Shown one piece after another: positions 42,698-51,230 of a stretch of 64,000 nt of DNA; within the stretch, counting starts at the first letter, position 1, and each line of letters begins with the position of its first letter. The stretch is from 40-80 sp040394775 (lineage in GTDB: Bacteria > Bacteroidota > Bacteroidia > Flavobacteriales_D > Crocinitomicaceae): the NCBI GenBank assembly GCA_040394775.1, contig JBEBRN010000007.1, positions 1-64,000 on the forward strand, in the 5' to 3' direction. A model generated the notes under the pieces. That model saw only the letters and a list, made by a program, of their open reading frames with translations, searched no databases and was not told the DNA's origin. Position numbers and translations under genes: made by a program.

Positions 42698-43858
42698 ATG
42701 AGTGATCAATTAAAATCAGTTGAGTTTGGATTAGAGAAAATCTTCGAAGGCGCACAAGACTTCTTGCCTTTAATGGGGACAGATTACATCGAATTCTATG
42801 TCGGAAATGCAAAACAAGCAGCACACTATTATAAAACAGCTTTCGGGTTTCAATCAGAAGCTTATGCTGGATTGGAAACAGGATTAAAAGACAGAACTTC
42901 ATACGTTATCAAACAAGATAAAATTCGTTTGGTATTGACGACTGCTTTGAATTCTAAATCACCCATCGGTGAGCATGTGAAGAAGCATGGTGACGGTGTT
43001 AAAGTGATTGCGCTTTGGGTAGAAGATGCGCGTAAGTCGTATGAAGAGACGACTAAAAGAGGAGCTGTATCTTTCATGGAGCCTACTGTTGAAAGTGATG
43101 AACAGGGTGAAGTTGTCCGTTCAGGAATTTACGGTTACGGCGAAACGGTATTTATCTTTGTTGAGCGTAAAAACTACAAAGGTCTATTCTTGCCGAATTT
43201 CATAAAATGGGAATCTGACTATCAACCTACAAGCGTTGGTTTAAAATACGTCGATCACATGGTTGGTAATGTGGGTTGGAATCAAATGAATGTTTGGGTA
43301 AAATGGTTTGAAGATGTGATGGGATTTGTTAATTTCCTTTCATTCGACGACAAACAAATTACCACTGAATATTCTGCCTTGATGTCAAAAGTAATGTCAA
43401 ATGGAAATGGACGAATTAAATTTCCTATCAACGAGCCAGCAGAAGGTAAGAAACGTTCTCAAATTGAAGAATATCTTGATTTCTACGAAAGTGCCGGTGT
43501 TCAACATATTGCCGTTGCAACGGACGATATCATTAAGACAGTAGCTGAAATGAAAGCTAGAGGAGTTGAATTCTTGTCTGTACCACCACAAGCATACTAC
43601 GATGATATCCCAAACCGATTGAAAAAACACATGTCTCGATTCAAAGAAGACATCAAAGAATTACAAAAGTTAGGAATTATGATTGATGCGGACGACGAAG
43701 GATATTTGTTACAAATATTCACCAAGCCTGTAGAAGACAGACCTACTTTATTCTACGAAGTAATCCAACGAATGGGAGCTCGTGGTTTTGGAGCAGGAAA
43801 CTTCAAAGCATTGTTCGAGTCTATCGAAAGAGAACAAGAAAAACGTGGAACTTTATAG
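42698..43858 (+). CDS. hppD: 4-hydroxyphenylpyruvate dioxygenase
   Basis: Fe(II) enzyme of 386 residues that turns 4-hydroxyphenylpyruvate into homogentisate. Two VOC (vicinal oxygen chelate) halves: N-terminal about 20-165, C-terminal about 175-360. Iron ligands by family pattern: His in YVDHMVGNV (near 185), His in GVQHIAVAT (near 268) and Glu after LLQIFTKPVEDRPTLFYEVIQR (near 345-355). The tail GARGFGAGNFKALFESIEREQ is conserved and gates the active site. It follows hmgA by 51 bp and ends at a terminator, so the two form one operon; maleylacetoacetate isomerase and fumarylacetoacetase are not here. Confidence 0.95.
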   Translation: MSDQLKSVEFGLEKIFEGAQDFLPLMGTDYIEFYVGNAKQAAHYYKTAFGFQSEAYAGLETGLKDRTSYVIKQDKIRLVLTTALNSKSPIGEHVKKHGDGVKVIALWVEDARKSYEETTKRGAVSFMEPTVESDEQGEVVRSGIYGYGETVFIFVERKNYKGLFLPNFIKWESDYQPTSVGLKYVDHMVGNVGWNQMNVWVKWFEDVMGFVNFLSFDDKQITTEYSALMSKVMSNGNGRIKFPINEPAEGKKRSQIEEYLDFYESAGVQHIAVATDDIIKTVAEMKARGVEFLSVPPQAYYDDIPNRLKKHMSRFKEDIKELQKLGIMIDADDEGYLLQIFTKPVEDRPTLFYEVIQRMGARGFGAGNFKALFESIEREQEKRGTL

Positions 43859-43881
43859 TAACACTTCTTTTTAAATTGAAT

Positions 43882-43920
43882 AAAAACCGGCAGAAAAGTC
43901 TCTGTCGGTTTTTATTTTTA
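43882..43920 (+). terminator. Intrinsic terminator after hppD
   Basis: Stem AAAAACCGGCAGA with TCTGTCGGTTTTT (one G-T pair), followed by T-rich sequence. Confidence 0.85.
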
Positions 43921-43966
43921 TATTTAGCTTCCATTTTTAAATAAGGGAAAAAACGAATTCATTTCA

Positions 43967-44737
43967 ATGAAAAAACTCTTAAAAACAACTTTATACAAGG
44001 TTCTAGGACTAAAAAGCTACCTGCGTTTATTGTATCGAACATTAGCATTTGCTATGGATAATGGCTTTCTAAAGAACAACGAAGCATATCTGTTACATTT
44101 ATTTAGTCAAAAAATCATTCACAAAGGTGACCACGTCCTTGATATTGGTGCCAATTTAGGCTACTATACGCGTCAGTTTTTAAAAGCCGTTGGAAAAGAA
44201 GGTAAGGTATATGCTGTTGAACCCGTAAAACCGTTTTTTGAGAACATTACTTATTTCTTAGGGAAGCACGATAACTTAACTCGTTACAACTTTGCTTTAG
44301 GAGCAGAAGAAAAAGAAATTCAATTATCGGTTCCCGACCAATATGGTTATTTGCGAACAGGTTTACCAAGCGTTTATGATGAAAAGAATCCTCATACTGA
44401 TGAGAAATTAATGCTTTTCCCAGCAAAGATGATACAAGGAAGCGTATTATTCAACGATATTCAACGTTTGGATTACCTAAAAATAGATGTGGAAGGTTAT
44501 GAAAAAGTCGTCATTCCTGAGATAAAAAACTTTTTAGCACGTACCTTACCGTGTATTCAAATTGAAATAAGTGGTGATTCTAAACCCATTATCAAAGAAA
44601 CACTTTTTTCTATCGGATATGAACTGTATTTCTACCAAAATGATACATTGACCAAGCAAGAGATTGCGACTTACGCTCAAGACTATTTTTTCATTCATCC
44701 TTCTAAAATTTCTAATTATCAAGAATTGATCCAATGA
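43967..44737 (+). CDS. FkbM family SAM-dependent methyltransferase
   Basis: Protein of 256 residues. Motif I HVLDIGANLGYYTRQFLKAVG near 56-76 and the FkbM signature near YLKIDVEGYEKVVIPEIKNFL (about 170-190) followed by PCIQIEIS. FkbM enzymes O-methylate sugars, polyketides or other metabolites. The next gene overlaps its stop by 4 bp (ATGA), indicating translational coupling. Substrate unknown. Confidence 0.88.
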   Translation: MKKLLKTTLYKVLGLKSYLRLLYRTLAFAMDNGFLKNNEAYLLHLFSQKIIHKGDHVLDIGANLGYYTRQFLKAVGKEGKVYAVEPVKPFFENITYFLGKHDNLTRYNFALGAEEKEIQLSVPDQYGYLRTGLPSVYDEKNPHTDEKLMLFPAKMIQGSVLFNDIQRLDYLKIDVEGYEKVVIPEIKNFLARTLPCIQIEISGDSKPIIKETLFSIGYELYFYQNDTLTKQEIATYAQDYFFIHPSKISNYQELIQ

Positions 44738-45210
44738 AATACCGTATTTTAACAAATGAAGAGTTAGCTGAGTTAGAAGATCAGCTCAAACAATTTTTAA
44801 TCGTCAATGGTGTTCATACTGATGATTGGAAACGCATCAATGAGGAAGAACCAGACAAAGCACTAGATTTAGTAGAATTATTCTCTGATTACGTTTTACA
44901 AATCGTCTATGAGAATACAAAATACTTAGAAAAACGTACGCCTGACACTGTCTATTTCTTCAATTATGGAGAAGATAAAGCAATATTAATTGGTTTACAA
45001 AAGAAGAATAAAGAAAACCCTAACTTGGATCTTTCTACCGCGGAAAGTGTTGCTGATGCATTACGAAATCACAGTACAGAATTGGTTTTTTTTCAGCAAG
45101 AGAAGGAATATACTAAAGGCCGAGAAATGGAAATACACGATATGTTCACAAATGGCTGTACAAAGACAACGAAAGAGTTTTGGGAGTTACTCCAGAAAAT
45201 CGTAGAATAA
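44734..45210 (+). CDS. Uncharacterised Bacteroidota protein (DUF6495-like)
   Basis: Cytosolic, acidic protein of 158 residues beginning MKYRILTNEELAELEDQLKQFLIVNG. The pattern (TVYFFNYGEDKAILIGLQ, NPNLDLSTAESVADALR) matches a conserved Bacteroidota domain that I recall as DUF6495; its function is unknown. No signal peptide or membrane segment. Translationally coupled (4-bp overlap) to the FkbM methyltransferase. Confidence 0.7.
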   Translation: MKYRILTNEELAELEDQLKQFLIVNGVHTDDWKRINEEEPDKALDLVELFSDYVLQIVYENTKYLEKRTPDTVYFFNYGEDKAILIGLQKKNKENPNLDLSTAESVADALRNHSTELVFFQQEKEYTKGREMEIHDMFTNGCTKTTKEFWELLQKIVE

Positions 45211-45230
45211 ATCATCTTTTTTATCACACA

Positions 45231-45270
45231 AAAAAAGCGACTTGAATTTTCATCCAAATCGCTTTTTTTT
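45231..45270. terminator. Bidirectional terminator between convergent genes
   Basis: AAAAAAGCGA and TCGCTTTTTTTT arms around an imperfect hairpin; A-run on one side and T-run on the other, between the DUF6495-like (+) and cytochrome-b-like (-) genes. Confidence 0.7.
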
Positions 45271-45291
45271 AAGCTTCATGTATTTACTTAT

Positions 45292-45723
45292 TTATGACCA
45301 CAAAAACCAGGGTGTCAGATAAGTAATAATACCAAATGCCATTGTATAATAAAGGATTACTCTTTTGTATATCTTATCGCTACTGAGTTTTTTTCGTCTT
45401 GAGAATCTATTGCCAATCGTTATTAAGACGATGGCCAGAATCATTCCAATCGGATGTTCTACAATGTAGAAACGCGCAATAGGGTGCTTCATAGATGCTC
45501 CAGAGAAATTATCCAAACCCAACGGAGACAGAAAGTACATTAAAAGGCCTAAGGAAAATTGTATATGAACAATCGTTAATCCTACTAAAGAGACAACTCT
45601 TGCTTGTCTATCAAACGGTTTCTTCAGTAGAAATCGAACTATCATAAAAAGTATAATCGCTAAAAGAAAGAATAATATAATTAAACCGACTTTATTGTGC
45701 GCTTCCTTTAAGATTAAATACAT
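45292..45723 (-). CDS. Four-helix membrane protein, cytochrome-b-like family of Bacteroidota
   Basis: Inner-membrane protein of 143 residues with four hydrophobic segments (about 12-30, 42-65, 82-102, 118-140). The pattern AHNKVGLIILFF, VHIQFSLGLLMYFLSPLG, MKHPIARFYIVEHPIGMILAIVLITIG matches a small family commonly labelled cytochrome B in this phylum; conserved His (His9, His53, His80 and His90 approximately) could ligate haem, but haem binding is unproven. It lies 20 bp downstream of the azurin gene on the same strand, so a shared transcript and electron-transfer link are plausible. Confidence 0.75.
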   Translation of the reverse strand: MYLILKEAHNKVGLIILFFLLAIILFMIVRFLLKKPFDRQARVVSLVGLTIVHIQFSLGLLMYFLSPLGLDNFSGASMKHPIARFYIVEHPIGMILAIVLITIGNRFSRRKKLSSDKIYKRVILYYTMAFGIITYLTPWFLWS

Positions 45724-45743
45724 TTCCTAGGTTGTCCTCGCAA

Positions 45744-46259
45744 TTACTCTACAATAAACTTACCTTTCATCATCGCGTGGTGACCAGGGAAAGAACAAAT
45801 GAAATCATATGATCCTGCCTCAGGAGCTGTGAAAGTAATAGTATCACTTTCTCCACCACCGATTAATTTAGTATGAGCGATAACATCTTCTGTTCCTTCT
45901 GGAATATAATCATTATCTCTTGCAGTAATAGCCGCTTTTGAAAAAGCTTCAACATCAACTCCTTGCTTCAACAACACAAAGTTATGACCCATTGCAGTAA
46001 CAGGCATAGAACCTACGTGTTTCAATACTAAAGTAACTTCTTGACCTGCTTTTACTTTAATCTCAGAAAGATCAAATTGCATTTTGTCATTACCTTCGAT
46101 TTCAACTGTAACAGCGTTTGCGTTCTCATCAGAACCTGCGTCTGTTGATTCAGTTGTTGTTTGCTCATCTGCTGGTTTATCACCACCTCCACATGAAGTG
46201 AAAGCGAACATTCCTGCTGATAGCATTAAAATCATTGCACTAACTCTAACTTTTTTCAT
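45744..46259 (-). CDS. Azurin-type cupredoxin lipoprotein
   Basis: Blue-copper protein of 171 residues. A lipobox (AFTSC, Cys about 23) follows a short signal, then an acidic Thr/Ser/Asp linker (about 29-50) and the cupredoxin domain. Copper ligands by pattern: His in MGHNFVLLK (about 91-99), Cys, His and Met in ICSFPGHHAMMKGKF near the C-terminus. The disulfide Cys usual in Pseudomonas azurin is absent or different. It should be lipid-anchored in the periplasm and shuttle electrons. Minus-strand TATTTTTG (46277-46284) is a possible -7 box. Confidence 0.92.
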   Translation of the reverse strand: MKKVRVSAMILMLSAGMFAFTSCGGGDKPADEQTTTESTDAGSDENANAVTVEIEGNDKMQFDLSEIKVKAGQEVTLVLKHVGSMPVTAMGHNFVLLKQGVDVEAFSKAAITARDNDYIPEGTEDVIAHTKLIGGGESDTITFTAPEAGSYDFICSFPGHHAMMKGKFIVE

Positions 46260-46435
46260 AACTATTAATTTTTTTACAAAAATATCTTTAATTATCCTCT
46301 TAAGGAAGGAATAATTGTTAAATTATAATTACTTTGTTCTGTCAGTTCTATGACAATTCAACTATATTTCTATACAATTCATGAATTTATACTATTTAAG
46401 TTTCTAATCTGTTTATTTTTTATCTTTACAGAGTA

Positions 46436-47341
46436 ATGAGAGTTTCCATCTGCATACCGATATATAATACTGACGCAATTTCTTTAGTTACTTCACTGAG
46501 GCAAGAAGTGGTATTGAAACAGTTAGAGAGTGCCGTTGAAATCATTGTGATAGACGATTATTCTTTAAGCGTTTTCAAAGAAAAAAATAAAACATTACCT
46601 GACTTTTGTAACTATATCAAATTAGGTGAAAATTACGGTCGTTCAAAAATCAGAAATAAATTTTTAGAATATGCAAAAGGTGACTATCTCTTATTTATAG
46701 ATGGTGATTCACTTATTCCTGAAAATACGAAGCTATCATTCATTTCCAATTATCTCGCAGCACTTTCGAATGAGGTCAATTGTATTTGTGGTGGAAGAGT
46801 ATATCCCGAACTTGTTGACACTAAAAACATCGAACTCAACTATTTATACGGAATTCATAAAGAAAGTAAACCACTCGAAGAAAGACTTAAGCAGCCGAAT
46901 CGTTCGTTTATGACCAACAACTTCTTAGTCAAAAGAACTATTTTGGAAAAGCATCCATTTGATGAGCAGTTAACCCAATATGGTCATGAAGACACGCTGT
47001 TTGGTATCCAATTAATACTTCATCACATTAAGGTTGATCATATCGACAATCCTGTTCTGAATGGACATATCGAAACAAACGACATCTTTTTAAATAAAAC
47101 GAAACAAGCAGTCGAGAATTTATTTACCATTTATTCAAAATCCGAAGACAAAAAACTGATTGCATCACAAGTTACTTTATTAAAATGGGCGGTCATCATT
47201 AAAAAGCTAAGACTGAAATGGTTTGTTTTAAAAGCTTTTAATGTCGTGGAGAAAAAATGGCGAAACGATTTCCTAAATGGGAAAATCAACTTACGAAAGT
47301 TTGACTGCTATAAACTTGGACTTTTTCTGCGTTTGAAATAG
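46436..47341 (+). CDS. Family 2 glycosyltransferase (GT-A)
   Basis: Protein of 301 residues with a GT2 fold: SICIPIYNTDAISL near 3-16, IIVIDDYS (about 36-43), and DYLLFIDGDSLIP (about 82-94, DxD metal site). A second acidic motif GHEDTLFGIQL near 182-192 resembles the ED motif of processive or transfer enzymes. C-terminal Lys-rich helices (about 240-290). Acceptor unknown, probably a surface glycan. The last 34 bp overlap the 3' end of the convergent EamA gene. Confidence 0.88.
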   Translation: MRVSICIPIYNTDAISLVTSLRQEVVLKQLESAVEIIVIDDYSLSVFKEKNKTLPDFCNYIKLGENYGRSKIRNKFLEYAKGDYLLFIDGDSLIPENTKLSFISNYLAALSNEVNCICGGRVYPELVDTKNIELNYLYGIHKESKPLEERLKQPNRSFMTNNFLVKRTILEKHPFDEQLTQYGHEDTLFGIQLILHHIKVDHIDNPVLNGHIETNDIFLNKTKQAVENLFTIYSKSEDKKLIASQVTLLKWAVIIKKLRLKWFVLKAFNVVEKKWRNDFLNGKINLRKFDCYKLGLFLRLK

Positions 47342-48225
47342 TATTTCAAAAGTGGATTCATAAAGACAATCACGACAATACATCCCGCTCCCAAATAAAA
47401 GCTATTGCTCAATTCTTGATTTTCATTTAGAATGAAAATAGCCAATATCATTGTATAAACGGGTTCTAGATTGATACTTAGTGTAGCAGAGAATGCGCCA
47501 ATTTTGTTGACGACTTCAATCATTAACATAAAGGCCACAGACGTACAAACGATACCTAAGAATAACAACCACCAGAAATCACTCCACGTCATTTCAAAAA
47601 ATTCGGTATTGATTTTTCCAATGCTTAACAACCAGATGAAAACGATAATGGCACCGGTAAGCATTTCGTATACTGTAATCGAAGAAGATGAAATACCATC
47701 TTTATTTAAACGGAGATTAAATACGGAGAAAAAAGCCGCTAAAAGTGCGGACAATAATCCCCAAAGAATACCTTCATGCTGACTTGGGTCTACATTTTCT
47801 GAAACAAAACCAATTCCGATGATGACTAACAATCCCATCAATAATTCCGTCCATGAAAATTTACGTTTCATGACAATCGGTTCTAACCAACTAACATGTA
47901 AGGTTGTCGTTGAAAGGCACAAAACACCAAGCGATACAGTAGATACTTGAATGGCTTTGAAAAATGTTAACCAGTGAGCGGCCACAATAATACCGACAAC
48001 GACGACTTTTAAAATGGATTTTTTATCTTTAATACGCACCTTTTTACCAATCGCCATTAAGAACAACAGAAGACTCAAGCCTGCGATTAATACACGAAAG
48101 AAGACAATTTGATAAAACTCTAAATGGATTAGTTTTCCTAGAATACCAGTAAAGCCCCAAATAAAAATAATGAGGTGCATTAAAGCATGATATTTCAAGT
48201 TGGGAAACACGGCGCAAATATCCAT
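47308..48225 (-). CDS. EamA (DMT superfamily) transporter
   Basis: Inner-membrane protein of 305 residues with ten helices in two EamA repeats (about 18-140 and 155-295; ALMHLIIFIWGFTGILGKL, VGIIVAAHWLTFFKAIQVS, LEPVYTMILAIFILNE). It exports metabolites or drugs of unknown identity. The annotated start at 48225 lies directly after a terminator hairpin; a later Met at 48180 (MHLIIFIWG) gives a more typical N-terminus and follows a GATATTTGC element on the minus strand, so 48180 may be the true start. Its 3' end overlaps the GT2 gene by 34 bp. Confidence 0.88.
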   Translation of the reverse strand: MDICAVFPNLKYHALMHLIIFIWGFTGILGKLIHLEFYQIVFFRVLIAGLSLLLFLMAIGKKVRIKDKKSILKVVVVGIIVAAHWLTFFKAIQVSTVSLGVLCLSTTTLHVSWLEPIVMKRKFSWTELLMGLLVIIGIGFVSENVDPSQHEGILWGLLSALLAAFFSVFNLRLNKDGISSSSITVYEMLTGAIIVFIWLLSIGKINTEFFEMTWSDFWWLLFLGIVCTSVAFMLMIEVVNKIGAFSATLSINLEPVYTMILAIFILNENQELSNSFYLGAGCIVVIVFMNPLLKYYFKRRKSPSL

Positions 48226-48253
48226 AAAAAAATGGAGCGTGAAACTCCATTTT
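48226..48253 (-). terminator. Intrinsic terminator (minus strand), probably for the muiA-like gene
   Basis: Stem AAAATGGAG (48229-48237) with CTCCATTTT (48245-48253) and a run of U on the minus strand. It lies 440 bp after the muiA-like stop, with the 365-bp inverted-repeat element in between. Confidence 0.75.
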
Positions 48254-48306
48254 AAAAATATACTATTAATTTATTTTAGGTGCTGAGTAACAATTTGTAA
48301 AGATGC

Positions 48307-48671
48307 TTGAAATATCAATTCTTTATTTTTCTTTTACTTTTTGTCCGTCAAAAAGAGAAAAAGCTCCGCTTTTGAAGACGTGGAAACGAGTAAACGGTAG
48401 TGCCGACGTTTTGAGGATAAAAACCTCATCGTCGTGATCTTTTTCGCCACCCAAATCTTCCTCATTGCTTACAAAAATAAAACTCGCTAGCGCTCAGACA
48501 GTTATTTTTGTGACAGCAATTTACCTTCGGTGCTACTTCGTGGTCGTCGTTTGTGTCCCGACGAAAAAATCAATTCCGATTCTACATCGGAACAGGTTAC
48601 GATATCCTAATCAGTCGTTGAATATGAGATTTTCATCTATTTTAAAATCACACTAAAAATTGATATTTCAA
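48307..48671. mobile_element. MITE-like element with 14-bp terminal inverted repeats
   Basis: The ends are perfect inverted repeats: TTGAAATATCAATT at 48307-48320 and its exact complement at 48658-48671. The interior (about 337 bp) is visibly richer in G and C than the flanks and holds no convincing gene; it contains at least two internal hairpins (CTTTTTG-N5-CAAAAAG at 48337-48355, TTCCGAT-N5-ATCGGAA at 48574-48592). No clear target-site duplication was seen. It lies between the muiA-like gene and its apparent terminator. A small ORF inside (48465-48656) is judged spurious. Confidence 0.55.
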
Positions 48672-48693
48672 AATAAAATGAACCCAAAAATAG

Positions 48694-50322
48694 CTACAAA
48701 TTATAAATAACCTTGTCTTTCGGGTATTTCACTTTATAACCAACACGCACCTTTTTCGTCTCTTGCGGTTTGATTTGTAAATCCCATGTTAAGGTACCCA
48801 CTTCATTATTTATTTTCGCACCATCAGTACTTGTCAACTCCACAACAACTTCTTTGTCTTTAGATAGTGGAAACTGATCTTTCAACACCAATTTAATCGC
48901 TGTCTTCTTATTGTTCTTGACCGTAATATCAAAAGTATAAGCGGATTCTTTATTTCCAGACATTACTTTGTTTCCTGATTTCTCGGTAATTTTCTCTCGT
49001 TTGATAACGACATTTTTATCCACTCCTAGCGCAATCATCAGCGTATCTTTCGTACTAGAAGGATCCAAGTAGGTTTTACCAACATATACACCTTCGAACA
49101 TAACATTCGCTTCACCCGCTAATAAATTATACTGCGAATAATCATTGATAGAAGCGATTAAGAGCGCATCTTTGTTCAGCTTGGGAGCCGCGTAATAATT
49201 ATATGTTGCGGGAATATCTTGCTCCGAAAGTGCTATGGCATGTGGTTTACCATTTGAGTAAATATCATACGGGATAGCCACTTCAAAACTGATACTTAAA
49301 TTCTGCTCAGAAACACTTACATATTCAGCAGAAGAACGAGATTCCATTTCTTTTTTATCCATATCCACATTATTATATCCAGAACTTACACTCTTATTCA
49401 TTGCTGGTGCTGGCGATGGTCTATTTGACCTCATCTGCTGATTCATATATGGCTGTGTTAAATTCAACACCCATTGTGAAAAGTAAGGAATGCTATTATT
49501 TGGATTCGGTTGTGTGCTTGAAAGTGACATCTTTACCTGTTTCCAATCGATTCCGGTCGTCTGAATCACATTTCCCTTTGTCGTTAAATGAAGTGGCTTT
49601 TCGATACTCGCTGTTTCAATTTCGTAAAATGGCAACCAATAAGCTAAATTAGTAAGATAAGACAACTCAAATTGTGCTGTTTGGGCAACGTCACTCATCA
49701 CTTGAATGACAACCTTTCCATTAGACACTTTTTCTTCTTTTCCTTCGACAAATGTCAACTGATTTTGTAATCGGGTCAGTGTCTTGTTTAATAGCTGTTC
49801 TTTCTCTTGCAATGCATTAATACTGTTAGAAGCAGCAAGTCGCTTTTGGCGATAATAATCCACTAGTTTCGTTAATTCAATAACAGAAATTCCTGTGTTA
49901 TTTCCTCCAACCGATTGGTTTTTATCTAGCAACTGAATTGTTTGTCGCTCCATGTCAATGGTGTTCCGAACTACGGCTATTTCTTTCGTCGTCAATCGAA
50001 TACTGTCTTGCACTTTTTTCAAAGCAACAGAGTTCGGATCAATTTCATACTCATTGTAGTATAAATTCGTGAAAGTAGCGGACATAATAGTCACAGCTTT
50101 ATTGGATTTAATGCGAATTGAATTTTCATCTAACTGATTAGCGATATTCTTCACCACGATTTCGTTAGTCCCTTTTTGTAAAGTGACGTTGAGCGTGTGA
50201 TTTAATTCAGCACCGTTTAAATACAAGGTCACTTCATTCACCTTAGCAGTAGCAAATATCGGTTTTTGAGCGAATGATACAGTCACACTTAAAGCACTTA
50301 TAAGAATTAATAGAAACTTCAT
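48694..50322 (-). CDS. MuiA family protein (DUF4139)
   Basis: Exported protein of 542 residues: signal peptide (to about 18, VSFAQ), N-terminal DUF4140 region (about 22-115: ATAKVNEVTLYLNGAELNHTLNVTLQKGTNEIVVKNI), a coiled-coil stretch (about 90-200, rich in Gln/Leu/Glu), and C-terminal DUF4139 (about 210-542: QFELSYLTNLAYWLPFYEIETAS, YFSQWVLNLTQPYMN, VGKTYLDPSSTKDTLMIALG, TWDLQIKPQETKKVRVGYKV). Members were named for mucoidy inhibition in E. coli expression tests; true function is unknown. No terminator lies directly after its stop; the nearest is beyond the inverted-repeat element. Confidence 0.9.
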   Translation of the reverse strand: MKFLLILISALSVTVSFAQKPIFATAKVNEVTLYLNGAELNHTLNVTLQKGTNEIVVKNIANQLDENSIRIKSNKAVTIMSATFTNLYYNEYEIDPNSVALKKVQDSIRLTTKEIAVVRNTIDMERQTIQLLDKNQSVGGNNTGISVIELTKLVDYYRQKRLAASNSINALQEKEQLLNKTLTRLQNQLTFVEGKEEKVSNGKVVIQVMSDVAQTAQFELSYLTNLAYWLPFYEIETASIEKPLHLTTKGNVIQTTGIDWKQVKMSLSSTQPNPNNSIPYFSQWVLNLTQPYMNQQMRSNRPSPAPAMNKSVSSGYNNVDMDKKEMESRSSAEYVSVSEQNLSISFEVAIPYDIYSNGKPHAIALSEQDIPATYNYYAAPKLNKDALLIASINDYSQYNLLAGEANVMFEGVYVGKTYLDPSSTKDTLMIALGVDKNVVIKREKITEKSGNKVMSGNKESAYTFDITVKNNKKTAIKLVLKDQFPLSKDKEVVVELTSTDGAKINNEVGTLTWDLQIKPQETKKVRVGYKVKYPKDKVIYNL

Positions 50323-50636
50323 GAAAATTGATTTTAAGATAAGATGACCAAATTACAAAAAAAATAGAAAGATAAATGTTAATGAATGAAAACCAAATAA
50401 AGTAATTTTGAAACTCTAATTAAAATAAGGTACCGTTATTTCTATGACTATTAAGTAGATACAATACTTATTCAACAAAGCACACTGTTTTATTTAATAT
50501 CTTTAAAATACAATTACTTTTTTATTTATTTTTAACAAAAATATTTCTATTCTGTAACGCTTAGATAACCTATTATCACATTGAGCACAATAGATTAAGA
50601 GAGATAAATAGGTCGTACACTATAAAATTGAGAGCT
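50323..50636. other. Intergenic region upstream of the paralogue array, 314 bp
   Basis: AT-rich. One TAATTTTG box (50403-50410) fits a -7 element on the plus strand, but it is over 220 bp from the first paralogue; no closer full promoter was recognised. No other feature seen. Confidence 0.35.
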
Positions 50637-51230
50637 ATGAATTCTGTTGAAATGCCAGAAAGATTAAAACATATAATTGGATATGAAAAGATTGACTTTA
50701 TCATTTCTTTCAAAAGCGAATTTCCATTTAAGAGCTTTTATATATTATATATTGTTGCATTCATATTTTTTGCGCTCCCTTTTGGATTAGTGCTGTCAAT
50801 AATTATCCCTTTATTTAAAGGGGAAAATGTGGAAATATCATCAAAGAATTCAATTGAGATAGGGAATTGGAATAACCTAGAACCATTGATAATTCCTCTT
50901 TCCGTTTCATCTGTATTTTTAGTGATTGGCTGCGCATTTGTTACTTGGGCATTACTCAAACTTTTCAAAAGTGGAGGTTATTATGTGGGTACCGAAAATG
51001 CTCTTTTTCATTTTACAAATGGTAAAGCTAAAAGTTTTAGCTGGAAACAATTTACAGATATGATGGTAGATATTAAAAGCAAGAATATTTATTTAAATGC
51101 CCGCAGCCTGAAAAATGATAATCAAAATTATACGACTAGGAATATAATCATTCCAGTAGAAGGAAACTTAGCGGAGGTAGGAAAAATATGCCGTCAACGA
51201 ATTAAAGAAAACAACCCAACACAGATATAA
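50637..51230 (+). CDS. Tandem paralogue 1: two-span membrane protein, unknown family
   Basis: ATG 50637 gives 197 residues (a longer reading would need a TTG). First and most divergent member of a six-gene array. Shared plan: short N-terminus with MPERLKHIIGYEKIDFI, membrane helix 1 (about 34-58), an extracytoplasmic loop of ~25 residues, helix 2 (about 85-107), then a C-terminal domain opening KSGGYYVGTENALFHF and ending VGKICRQRIKEN. The GxYxGTxxxxxxY...W pattern recalls bacterial PH-like domains (inference). The conserved WDQF is changed to WKQF. The next gene starts on the base after its stop (TAA then ATG). Confidence 0.75.
   Translation: MNSVEMPERLKHIIGYEKIDFIISFKSEFPFKSFYILYIVAFIFFALPFGLVLSIIIPLFKGENVEISSKNSIEIGNWNNLEPLIIPLSVSSVFLVIGCAFVTWALLKLFKSGGYYVGTENALFHFTNGKAKSFSWKQFTDMMVDIKSKNIYLNARSLKNDNQNYTTRNIIIPVEGNLAEVGKICRQRIKENNPTQI

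Noticed and set aside
47308..48225. Possible drug-export operon of GT2 and EamA
   Set aside because: The genes are convergent, so they cannot form one operon.
48465..48656. 63-codon ORF in the inverted-repeat element
   Set aside because: No ribosome binding site or domain; it lies wholly inside the element with odd composition and has no homologue I can name.
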